In this document: in pieces, positions 11,537 through 22,240 of the stretch
Layout of the letters: each line of letters opens with the position of its first letter
Numbering within the stretch: position 1 is the stretch's first letter
Origin: Roridomyces roridus
Lineage: Eukaryota > Basidiomycota > Agaricomycetes > Agaricales > Mycenaceae
Reading direction: 5' to 3'
DNA length: 64,000 nt
Assembly (NCBI GenBank): GCA_029378245.1
Contig: JARKIF010000027.1
Coordinates: 496,001 to 560,000 of the forward strand
Translations under genes and position numbers: made by a program
The notes under the pieces: generated by a model
The model's database searches: none
Told to the model about the DNA's origin: nothing
What the model saw: only the letters and a program-made list of their open reading frames with translations

Positions 11537-14500
11537 ATGGAGGTGGCGACGGCCACCGACGGCTCTGTCGTGGTTAGCCCTCCTACAAGGTAAACGAGAG
11601 CCTCAAAGTCGTGGCCTTCGTTCATATTGTCTCTACAGGAGCGCGCCGCAAATGTTCACAGAGGCCAGTGGCCTCGACCTCACTGGATCGCATTTCACGA
11701 ACGTTTCGGGGGATATGCATATACACCACCATGCTACTGGTGAGCCCCTTTCACCTATGCGATCCAAGCATTCATACGTGGTAGCCAGTACGTCGACATC
11801 AGGTCCTCCTCCCGTTTCTCAGGGCTCGAGAAGCCAAGTTCTTCCTGCGCCGAGCAGACAGGATGTCCTATATTCCGACAGCGAGAGTTACTGCAGCCAA
11901 TTGTTACGATGCGGGCGAGGCTTCCCTCTCTACCTTCCGGGACCCGGCGGAAACCTTCCCCAAGAATATCAAAGGCACGGTGTCTCTATCGGCGACGTCG
12001 GGCGCGTTACACCGGAAGGAGCATTCGACTTCTTCTTCAACATCTACCTCCCCGTTGATGACCCAGTCAACGCTATCGGCACTCCCGAAAACTTCTGCCC
12101 GTTGACACCAAGCTACGATTCGGCGGACATGACCCCTCTGGAGTACTCCGCCGAAGATTATGTTTCAACCCGTTCTTCGCTCGTGAAGCTAGATACTCGG
12201 CCTCAGCCAATGTATGTCAATCGTGCTCGTCTGCGATTCTTGTGCTGACATATATTCCCTTCAGAGACTTTTCCGCCATGGAAAGTTTCGTTTTCGACTG
12301 TTGCGGTCCCCAGGGAGCGGTGTTAACCATTCCCCTCGGCTCGCGCGTCGAGAAGCTGGTCAATCTCGAAAATATGCTGCGATACGCCCGCGAGAATGCC
12401 GAGAGCTGGTACAAATACGCCAATGGTGCCCGCGGACGGCGACTCACCAATGGCTCCTTGTACCTCGTCACCGGATGGGAGAAAGCGTTGGCCTGGGGCC
12501 GAGCCTCCTTCCAGGATCTGTCAGCACAATCCACCTTCCGACTCGCATTCGAGCCCACCCCAACGGCGAGTCCCGGTCCTGGCATGGATGACCGCTATAA
12601 CTACAAGTACCGCTGGACCGCCGCGGGACCCGCTCGAACGAAAAGCTATGGATCTCTCCCGCAAACGACACCACTCAATCAAACCCTCTTCATACACGGG
12701 TACTCCATCTCGCTTGGGTCAAGCATTTGGGGAAAGTTCTTCAAGGACGTCCAGATTTCTCAGATCGTGGATGCGAGGCTGGGGCGCCATAACAAGGACT
12801 GGGTACCTTACGGCCCTCAAGGGTTTTCCATTTCCTGGGCGCTTGGTTTTTCTGGAGGTGGTGGTTCTGGCAGGGAGACACAGTACGCCGGGGAGCAGCA
12901 AGGAAGTGCGGCTGATGATGTCGGGATAGCTGAGCTGGCTCCTTCGAAACAGGCCAGTTCTTGCCTCGGCTTGGCCACTGAGATATTGACTTCTGCTTTC
13001 TACAGCTTTTCCGACCTTCCCAAGTAATCAACGACTATATATTGCGCAAGGTAATTCTCATGATGATCCACCGCTCTTTTTCGCCTCATTCGATCCTTCC
13101 AGTGCCCCGATGCAGAGGTGGTCATGACCCACGACGACGACTGGCGCGATATTTTGCAGCAAAGTGTCGGTGAAATCACGTGACTATCATGCATTCACTC
13201 ACCTTCACAATAGGATGATAGCGCTACCTATTCGGACAAGGCAGCGATTGAGCTGCTTTATCGTGCCTGCGAGGCGCTCACGCTAGTGGAAGAAGATGGA
13301 CTCGCTACCATCCGCCGTCCGGACCCAGCGGGACATGCTGAGACGCTCCTTTCTTCGGATAGCGTTCCCGCAGACCCCCGGGAACAGATTGCAAATTCGT
13401 CTCCACGTGGCGAAGCCCAGATTCGATCCTCTGACGACGTTGAGCCCAGCCACGTCGATCTTCTTGGAGAGAGTGTTCCCGTGTCCGTGGCCGCCATCGA
13501 GGAGGGACTTCAAGCCGCGAACGCCAACCTCATGGGCACGTCCGCTGCAAGTTCCTCTCGATCGTCCGTGCATTCCGAGGGAAAACGGAGGCAAGAAAAG
13601 GAGACGGAAGAGAACATTCGCGACGAGGACAGTCTGGCGAGTCCAGAGATAGGGTTGCATGAAGCTGGTGGTAGCCCGACCTTACCAGAGGCTCAGTCTG
13701 AAGTCGATGAAGGATCGCGACGGCCCACACCGTTTCCGGACTTTGAAGGCCCTGGAGCCTCTCGATCTGAAGAGAAGAGGCGTGCGGATGACTCGCCTAT
13801 ACAATCTGCACAGACTCCCGGCGTTCAGGATGCATCCTCGTGAGTACTGCTCTTCCCTGTCATCCCTCCGTGGAGCTGATCGAGTCTCTCAGGACCGATG
13901 GTCAAGGCTGGCGGCTGGACCTCAGTACGGTGATCTCTCTAGTCTGGAAACTCTTCAAAGGTTGCAGAGACTCGTGAGCCTTCTTTTGTAATTCAATCGT
14001 CAAGGCGCTTATACAAATTCGCAGCTCGCAAGACTTTGAGCGGCTAGCAAACGAGCTGGGAGCGTTACATGTGGCGCTGACCGAGACCCGCGACTACATG
14101 GAAGAGTACGGAGAGAACTACGGAGAGGAACTGCCTGGGCACCGCATTGAGCGCCTCGTCATGATACTTGAAACCTGTCAAACGGCCCTCGACGAGTTGG
14201 ACACCCTGCACTCTCAATATCAAAACCTCTCCACGCAAGCTCAGCGTTCTTGGAATCGATTACGATACGGTCAAAAGGACCTTTCAGGAATTCGGACCAC
14301 ACTGATCTCGACCGCGACAATGCTCACGAGCTTCAATGCCATCCTTCTAACGTCCGTCTTTTCTCTGCTGATCACGCAATAACTGACCTTCTGTTCAGTA
14401 CATCTACTGCACGAATCGAGAAGAAACTCCAAAAGTTTCTGCAGGAAGTAGAAGCTGGGAAGCGTGAAGGGTCCGTAGTCACTGTGCAAGAAGATGACTG

Positions 14501-15407
14501 GACGGTTGACTCGGTCAATGTGTGGGATCAGGTCCGCCGCGAGTTGGAGGATGTGGGAATTTCGCCCGAGGTCGTGGAGGAGCGACACGAGTTCATCTTG
14601 AGCTGGGTAAAGCAGGCGATGACGGAGGGCATGATTCCGGATGTGGGCAGCACTGACAGTCTACTCGCACCCATCGGCGATGTCGATGAAGATCAAGGGC
14701 CACTGGAGCGCCCGCCGACCCCGATCCCGACAGACGCCGCAAACGAGAAAGAATTCATTTCTACCGCTGCGCGGCTCTTTGGTGTTGATAAAGGGTCCAC
14801 TGCTGGGCCAAGTACGATTGGAGAGCAGAACGCGCCGATTGTAGACCTCCCCGGTCCCTCAACGGAAGCATCCTCCGTCTACTCATTCTCCACTTCTTCC
14901 TCCAAGACCCTCCGCAACTCGTCCTCCCGATCATCCATCTTCTCCATCTCCACTTTCACTTCGTCCAAGAAGGGCAGGTATGGCACTCTCCCTTGACCTC
15001 CCGTCTTCCTTCATTCTGATCCTCTCATCCACAGCAGCAAACCGCGGAAACGAATCCTGGGTCTGATCAGGAAACTCTTCCAGAAGCAGACAGCCATCGT
15101 GAAAGCTGCGTCTGAAGGGGACATTGAGCGCGTCGAGCGGCTCATCAAGATGGGCATGAACGTCAACGCCGTTGACCGGTGGGGCTGGAGCGCGTTGTCC
15201 ATGTGCGCCTATGGAGGGCATGCAGCCATTACCCGTCTCTTACTGGAGAATGGGGCTGACATTGACAATATTGATGTCGATGGTGATACACCGTTGTTGC
15301 TGGCTACGCAGCGGGGACATAATGAGGTGGTGGCTTTGCTCGAGGAGGCGTCCACCGAGAAGGTCAGGATGAGGGCTAGTGATTCGAGTAATCCGGTCAA
15401 ATACTGA
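11537..15407 (+). CDS. X2: family X module + HeLo-like domain + ankyrin repeats
   Basis: 1120 aa from 11 exons: 11537-11589, 11639-11739, 11785-12211, 12265-12952, 13006-13050, 13103-13165, 13214-13839, 13893-13973, 14025-14351, 14399-14977, 15035-15407; all phases close. Residues 1-460 are the X module: GSHFTNVSGDMHIHHH at about 33-48, FDFFFNIYLP, ANGARGRRLTNGSLYLVTG, FIHGYSISL, a GGGGSG stretch, PSQVINDYILRK and VVMTHDDDWRDIL. Residues 463-667 are a charged Ser-rich linker. Residues 668-880 match the fungal HeLo-like N-terminal domain of STAND proteins (LDLSTVISLVWKLFKGCRDS..., WNRLRYGQKDLSGIRTTL, ...RIEKKLQKFLQEV). Residues 1010-1110 are about three ankyrin repeats (RWGWSALSMCAYGGH...). 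HeLo-type domains act in membrane-targeting cell death in other fungi; that role here is inference. The donor at 12953 is GC, not GT; without that splice the protein stops at 13027. Confidence 0.8.
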
Positions 15408-15450
15408 GGAGGTTCTGATGTATCTTATTTGGTCTACTTGTGTACAATGT

Positions 15451-17268
15451 CTATCCCCGCCATGCCGCTCGCTCGAGGTCACCGTACCCAAAACGTTCGA
15501 CGAGGTTCTGCACCTCGTTCGCACGAAATCGCGCTCGCCGCTCACTCACGATTTGTCTCGTAAAAGAACTGGTGAAAGCACATCAGACCTTAGCAATTGA
15601 CAAGAACGGTAAACGTCCTTACCTGGACCGGGCACACCCCTCTCCGCCACTCACAAACAACGCCGCCTTCATCCCAATGATCTTATCCAATATCCCACGG
15701 ACTCCAGAATCCTCCAACTCCTCCACCGGCCACCGCCCCTGCCCAACAACCGTATAATCAATCGCAGCCAGCCTCGCCTCCGTCAGCTCTGCGACTTCCC
15801 AACTTTCGAGCTCCCCACCTTCAGCCAACGCGTCCCCAAGAATACCCACAGCCTCCGCATGCAAGGGTCCCAAATCGCGGAAAGTGCCCGATTTGGCTTT
15901 CACGTCTTCGGATTGAGAGGTAGAGCTGTAATCGACACCGGGAAGGGCGCGGCGGTGCACAGCATATGGGTAGTCGCTGGCGAACCATAACCTGCGAATG
16001 GACTCGTCGCTGCTGCTGCCGAGTCGGGAGAGCGTATCGACGAGGGCGTGCGCGCAATCTGGGAGGGCAGCTGGAGAGACGGTTTCCATGCGCCAGTGGA
16101 CCATCGCGTAAGGTGCTGGCGGGGCGAAAAACGCTGCTAGGTCGTGCAGACGGGGAGAATAGTGAAGTCGCGGTAAGGCGGGGTTTGGGGGGAAGATTCT
16201 GGAGCGTAGGTCCCAAGTCACGACGAGGACGGTGGGATCAGAGGGGGTCTCTGACTCTGTGGACCTGATGAAGGCGGCGGCTTGGAGTTCGGGTCGGGTG
16301 AGGGCGGTGAGAATGGATTCGTGGATAGGGAAGGTCTGGAGAGCCTCCTTGGTGTCAATGTGCAGCGGCGCGTGTCTGTCCAGACGCAGCGCGTGGAATT
16401 TGGCGTAACAGGCTGGAAGGAGATCGAGTTGGTTGTCTGGTGCACCGACGCGGGCGGTCAGGTCGTCGTTTTGGAATAGCGGTGGGTCCTTGTTTGGAGG
16501 GGAATCGGCGGAAACAAAGACAAGCTGAGCAGAGGGCTTCGCTGCGTTGGCCCAGCGTCGGAAGACGTGCTGCTTGACGAATGTGTGCGGCACGTCGAGT
16601 CCAGCAGTCAACCTCTCCAAATCATAGTACATCTCGAAATCCGACTTGTAGCAGGCGCCCATACGGCTCTTGCCAACGTTGGGCAAAACGAGGATGCGGT
16701 CTAGCTTCTGGGCGATCTGGAGGAGATCCATAAAGTGAATACGCGCCTTGGACTCCTGTTCAAAGACCCGCAGGGGCAACAGGAAGCGACAGTGCTTGGC
16801 ATTGCCACCGCATGCATCGAGATTGACCACCGATTTCTTGGGTTCCGGGATACGCGTGACGATGGGCGGCCGGTTGAGGCTCTTGGCCGAGTAGGGGCGC
16901 TCGTCGGGGTCGGGCGAAATCTCCAATTTAGCGAGTTTTTGGAGGACCGAACGGTCGACGGTCGGGTTCTTGCTGGGAGGATCCGGGCGAGGTGAAATGC
17001 TGTCGATCTTCCGTGGAAGAGGCTTCGGAGGTGGGACGAGGACCTGGGAAGGTGCCTCGGGAGAGCTTTTGTAGTAAAAGAGGGTAGCAGCGAGGAAGAG
17101 TATGAGCGTGAAAAGCAAAAGCAATTTGCAAATGCCACGCCGTCGTATGTAGTGGGTTTGGGGAGCTGGCGGGTTTGTGGGTTGCGTGAATTTCGCTTCC
17201 TTGGGCAGATTTCCAAAGCTTGTGGACCTTGAGCGCAGTAGCTGTGGATTCGGAGTCGAGGTGGACAT
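15451..17268 (-). CDS. Type II membrane protein, O-fucosyltransferase-like
   Basis: 587 aa in two exons, 17268-15623 and 15568-15451, with a 54-nt intron. I chose ATG 17268 (MSTSTPNP) over upstream in-frame ATGs because it gives a short cytosolic tail. One transmembrane segment lies at about residues 46-66 (ICKLLLLFTLILFLAATLF), preceded by RRR, followed by a Pro-rich stem. The lumenal part has features seen in fungal GDP-fucose O-fucosyltransferase-like proteins: HCRFLLPLRVFEQESKARIH, RILVLPNVGKSRMG, MVHWRMETV, and after the intron a GCARSSSFTRQIVSER end. Reading through the intron would stop at ARSR and lose this conserved tail. Probably Golgi or ER; the substrate is unknown. Its start codon is only 61 bp from the divergent Zn2Cys6 gene. 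Confidence 0.7.
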
Positions 17269-17329
17269 GGTGGCACCAATTAAGGAAATGGTCCGGATCA
17301 TCCGGCCCGATCGGATCTTCCTCACAGCC

Positions 17330-19720
17330 ATGTCGGCCAATGCCACGAAGGTGAAGCGGCGACGAGCATGCGATATGTGCAGACAGAGACGCCGTACGTG
17401 CTGCCGTCTACCGCTCAACTCATAATTCACTCTGTGGCAGGACGTTGTACGAAATTCTCCATTTGGCAGATTTATTTCCTGAAATTTCTAGGCGATGGCG
17501 GGGAGCCTTGCGGACACTGCGTGGATCATGAATTCAAGTGCTCCTACGCAAATTCCGTACAGGAATTCCTCCCTTCAGATCCTCAAATTGAAGCTCTCAA
17601 GTCACGTATAGACTTGACCGAACGGCTCCTCCACACTACTCGTCAAACTACGGGGCCATTCCTGTATTTCCAGGCCATGCGGACCATAGTCGAACCATTC
17701 ATTCCTCATCCAGAAGACCGCGTCAATATCGACGATTTTGCCGATAGTTTCCGCTCGCTATCTCTTGAAGCACCAGCTGGCTTTCAGGGCAAGTCAAGCA
17801 CAGCGATGCTAACCAAGACAGCGGTTGCAGAAAGAGCCAAGGGACACGGATTCACTAGGTCTCGTTCTCCCACTCCGTCGACCCCTGAAGGCTGGTCTCT
17901 CCAATCTGTCGGTGATTCCTTGCGTTGTGATGGCCTAAAACTAATCTTGGCAGCTTAAAACCCACCGCAGTTACCAATTCCCCGAGGAAACTCTCATTAA
18001 TTCCCTCGTGTCTCTGTATTTCTTGCATCTCGACCCTATTTTGCCACTCCTCGAGCGCTCCCTCTTCGAAGAGGGTATCAACCGGCGGCTCCACGAGCAT
18101 AAATCGGACTTTGGTTCCACTCTGCTACTTGTTTGCGCTCTGGGTTCGCTGTACTCGACAGAACCCGACCGCACACAAATGGCATGGGATTTTTTCAACC
18201 GGGTTGAGCTCTGTGGTCACTCTCTACGTCAACAACCAACGCTTTACGATCTGCAATCCTACTGTGTGCGTGCCTGCTTTTTTTTCCACGTTGCAAAATT
18301 GACAATAGCTTAGCTCGCTGCACAATTCCTGCATTGCACCGCCAATATTCGCAGTTGCTGGATTATTGTTGGTTTTGGTATCGGCCTAGCCCAAGATATC
18401 GGTGCGCATAGGCGCAAGCCGACAGAGCCAATGATAACTGTAGAGGAGGAGATGGAGAAACGCGCCCTTTGGTGAGCTCTTTGAATTTATTCGTATCAGA
18501 TAGCTAATCAAACAGGATCTTACTCTTCTTTGATGCGCAACTCAGCGGCTCGCTGGGGAGGCCCACTCTTCTTAACCCTGTCGAGTAGGTTCAGTTTTCT
18601 CATCTACTTCTTTTTCGTTCATCCTCGGACTAGGATTCACATAACACTCCCGTCCGAATTTCATCCAGGAAGACAGACCTCGCCAAACTTGTCCTTCTTC
18701 ATTTGTTATCTCAATCTGTACCGGCTCGAGAACTTTGTCCTGAGACTACTGGTGCGATCGTCCTTTTCTACACCTATCCCACTCTTATTATTATTATTAT
18801 TATTATTCAGAACACGAACTTTGATCTCCCCATCAAAGGAATGATCCTCCCACACACTGTGAGGCAACTAGACGCAATGCTCGAGCAATGGTACAAAGCC
18901 ATTCCGAAAAACCGTGCGTCTTTAAATTCTAGCAAGGTGTTCGTGATCTCAAGTCGTCGCAGTCGCATGGGACCCTAACCAACCACACGCATTGTCGTTC
19001 GACCAGTCCGCGACGCTGCATTGCTTGTATTATTACACGCTAACGCTCCTCCATCGGCCCTCGGCGTCGATATCATCCATGCGGCCTCGAGTGAGTTCGC
19101 TGTATCTCAGCCAGGATTTAACTAACACATTTTAAAAGCCACTTCCATCGAATCCAATATGCAGAGCCGCAGCCCGGAAATGTATACACGTAGCGCAAGT
19201 CCATCAATCCCGCAGACCAAATAATCCGCTTTTATTCAATCAGGTAGGCTGGATGTTCTTTGCTTGAGATACTGTGGATTGAAGGGGTGTAGAATCAGCT
19301 ATTCGACGCAGCCATGCTGTTGATTCTCGACATGTGGAGCAACGATGAGAAGGGGGATGGGGAAGAAGATGATATTGCATACGTGCGCACGGCGATTGAG
19401 GTGTTGAAGGCTCAGCAGGAGCGGTGGCCAGCTCCTTCTTACTATACGTGCGTTTACTCCCTGGGATTCTTTCTGTCGGCTGATGTGGTTATCTCAGTCA
19501 GGTTCTCGAACGCCTGCTATCGTTGGACGACCGGACTCCTTCAAGTTCTCGTTCACGTTCAACGCCGGCCTCACCGCCTCAATTTGAGGACGAGGACACG
19601 GGAAATATGAGTCTATTCCCACCGGTCCTCGTAGGCGACGAGGAGATCAGGATTCAGAATGCAAGGCGTTGGCCGTGGGCTGCTGGTGCTAGGTTGAGAT
19701 TTGATGCGAGGAATGTATGA
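17330..19720 (+). CDS. Zn(II)2Cys6 transcription factor with fungal-specific regulatory domain
   Basis: 618 aa from 12 exons: 17330-17393, 17441-17446, 17492-17907, 17954-18265, 18314-18471, 18516-18584, 18634-18751, 18811-18913, 18963-19090, 19139-19243, 19293-19447, 19498-19720; phases all close. The binuclear zinc cluster CDMCRQRRRRCDGGEPCGHC is complete only if the 6-nt exon 17441-17446 is included; skipping it loses the third Cys. The middle part matches the fungal-specific TF domain (LKTHRSYQFPEETLINSL, LLLVCALGS, WIIVGFGIGLAQDIGAHRR, LHRP). A TTA/ATT microsatellite sits in the intron before 18811. The donor at 17908 is GTCGGT, as in the X genes. Downstream monooxygenase and aminotransferase genes on the same strand are candidate targets (inference). 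Confidence 0.88.
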
Positions 19721-20360
19721 TACCGAGTATGAGTGGTCCGCTGTTTTTGTAATTAACTTTTGAACAACCAGCTAGTACAACAGACGTAGATCTCATTCGA
19801 CGGGAAAACGGGCCGTCGCTGTGGGCCACCAGGTTACTTGAAATGAAGTTGCCGCTCTTCATTCAATGTTGCGTACTTATTTTTCGTTCTTGGTCAGGGT
19901 CGCTTGGGTTTCAACAACATTATTTCAGCTTACTTACTTACTTACCAGCCGAAGTCTACGGAGAAAGGCTCGGATCGCACACAGTTTTTGACTACATGCC
20001 ATATCAATGTCAGTCGACCAAACAAACCGGCGCATCTTGCTTTTGACAGTCACTTATCATCGAACTGTTGGCAGCTCTCAGCGCGTTCTTGCTCTCCGAA
20101 AGACATTATCTCTCGCAAGATAATCGTACGCGTGCTTCGCCAGCATACTTCTCGGATACTCCCATGATCGCCAAGTTTAACTGTCGAATTCTGATCCAAA
20201 TGGGTAATCGGCCTACTCACAAACCACGAGTTCGTTCAGGATAAACGGTACGCTCACAACGAACAACGATTCCGGTTCTATGTCATGATCGGAATCCGAT
20301 CTTCCGCTATCTTGCGGCTTTACATGCATACAGCCGGCTCATAAAGAGGCGAGCCTGAGC
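19721..20360. other. Intergenic, nothing recognised
   Basis: About 640 bp between the Zn2Cys6 gene and the monooxygenase; presumably holds the 3' UTR and the monooxygenase promoter. No conserved frame or RNA seen. Confidence 0.5.
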
Positions 20361-21996
20361 ATGGCATGGGAAGTTTCCGACTTTATGGCTTCCCCACAAC
20401 CTCTACAGGTGGCGATTGTCGGAGCGGGCATCGGTGGGCTGAGCGCCGCCCTTGCCCTTCGAGCTCAAGGTCATTATATCAAGGTAAAGCCTCTCCTCCA
20501 AGTGTCTTTCAAGTTGTCCGAAGTCAATGATACTGAGTCCATCCACAGATTTTCGAGGCCAACCGAGCGGAAACGGGGGTGGGTATATCCGTGCAGACCA
20601 ACGCCATGCGCGTGTTACAAGCCTATGGGGTCTCGAGAGAGAATCTCAGAGGCGTTCCCTTCGACGGGGTGCGTTGCTACTCAGTCCGCCCGCAATACGC
20701 ACATAACTCTGCCAGTTTCTTGTATACAACGCCAAAACGGGCGAAGACCCCATCGCGTGGCCGTGGAGAACAGAAGCAGAAGTCCCCGGCGTCCGGGTAT
20801 GCATCGCAACAAGGAAATACTCGTTGAACTGAATGAACGAACAGTCCTTGTTTTGCCACCGCAATGATTTGCATCGGGAATTGAAACGGCTGGCTATCGG
20901 GGAGGGATTTGGTCCTCCCGCGCAGCTGTATCTTGATACGAGAATCGTGGCGTGCGACCCGGATGCAGGGTCAATTACTTTGGCTACCGGGGAGACCATC
21001 CATGCGGACCTCGTCGTGGGTGCAGACGGAATCAATGTACGTCGTCTTCGATCGTATTCCGCCAACTCACTCGATGACTCTCGATGAAAAAAGTCTGTGA
21101 TGCGAGCCAGCGTCGTGGGCCGCCCCGTGCAGCTGCGAAGCCAGGGGTTATCATGTTTCCGGTGTTTGTTCGATGCGTCTGCGTTGCCCCGATTTCCCGA
21201 GCTTGCGTGGTTGGTACAGGGACCGTTGCATGGCGCCAGGAGCGTTGCGTGGCGGGGTGAAGGACCTGCATTTCGGATGCTCTTCATTTATCCTGTTCGG
21301 AGCGGCACTCTCATCAATATCGTCGCTTACTTTACAGACGAGGAGCAAGATAAACCGAGTGAGTGGTTGTTGAAGTTTCCGCCCTTTGGTTTTGTTTGAT
21401 AATCCGAGTTACTTAGATTGGCTGCCGACGGCAACTAAGCAAGAGGTGCTGAAGAAATTCGAGGGATTTCACCCGAAATTTCTACGTCTCTTTGACCTCC
21501 CCATTGTTGGCCCTATTCTGAAATGGCAGTTAAAGTCGGTGCCCCTCCTGCCGACTTGGATCCGTGGACGCGGTGCTCTCTTGGGAGATTCTGCGCATGG
21601 GACACTACCGCTTCTCGGACAAGGTGAATGATTCGGCTAATTTCGATTATTCGCGCGCTCCAACCATTTTTTCATTAGGCGCAGCCATCGCAATCGAGGA
21701 GGCCGGAACCCTCGGAGCTCTGTTCCCTCTCGGAACGCCCAGATCTCAGGTGCCTGCTCGGCTTGCGGCGTATCAAGCTATAAGAAAGGGTCGCGGGGAG
21801 TTTGTCAACACGGAATCGGTATCTCAAGCGATGGACCCGCAGAAGCGCGGGTCGCTTGCTCGATGTAAGCGGGGATAGCTCAGAGTCTGCCGCTGTTTGT
21901 TGACCTTTTTTTCCAGCGCCGGAGCTGCAGTCCTTGATGCATGATTATGACACGCTGGCTGCTACGAGGGAATATTGTGAGGCGCATTTTGGTTGA
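20361..21996 (+). CDS. FAD-dependent monooxygenase, salicylate-hydroxylase-like
   Basis: Flavoprotein aromatic hydroxylase family. Introns split it after GHYIK, after FDG, after GVR, at ADGIN|S, before NWLPTATK (acceptor TTACTTAG near 21417), after LLGQ and near the end; the stop is TGA at 21994-21996. FAD-binding GAGIGG is at residues about 18-23 (VAIVGAGIGGLSAALAL), the second motif is LVVGADGIN and the third GDSAHGTLPLLGQG-type (ALLGDSAHGTLPLLGQ). ATG 20361 gives MAWEVSDFMAS; ATG 20385 (MASPQPLQ) is an equally good start. The FAD and GD motifs make the family certain, but the aromatic substrate cannot be told. Neighbours are a regulator and an aminotransferase, all on the plus strand. Confidence 0.85.
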
Positions 21997-22240
21997 AGTT
22001 TTAGAAATAATAGACTTGTCTGGTATCGAATGCAATTAGGACTTGGGTCAATCGCGGATCAGAGGTAGAGGTGCAGGATAGAGAAGACTCGACATTTACC
22101 GTGTGCAGCTCGATTATTGGCACACAGTGTTGAGTCACCGTCAACGTTCAAAGTTCAAGGCACGATCAAACATCGCACGCTTTTTTTGGACTCTCGGCCG
22201 ACCAAGTCCGAATACACTTTTCGTTTCCCACCAGAGCGAA

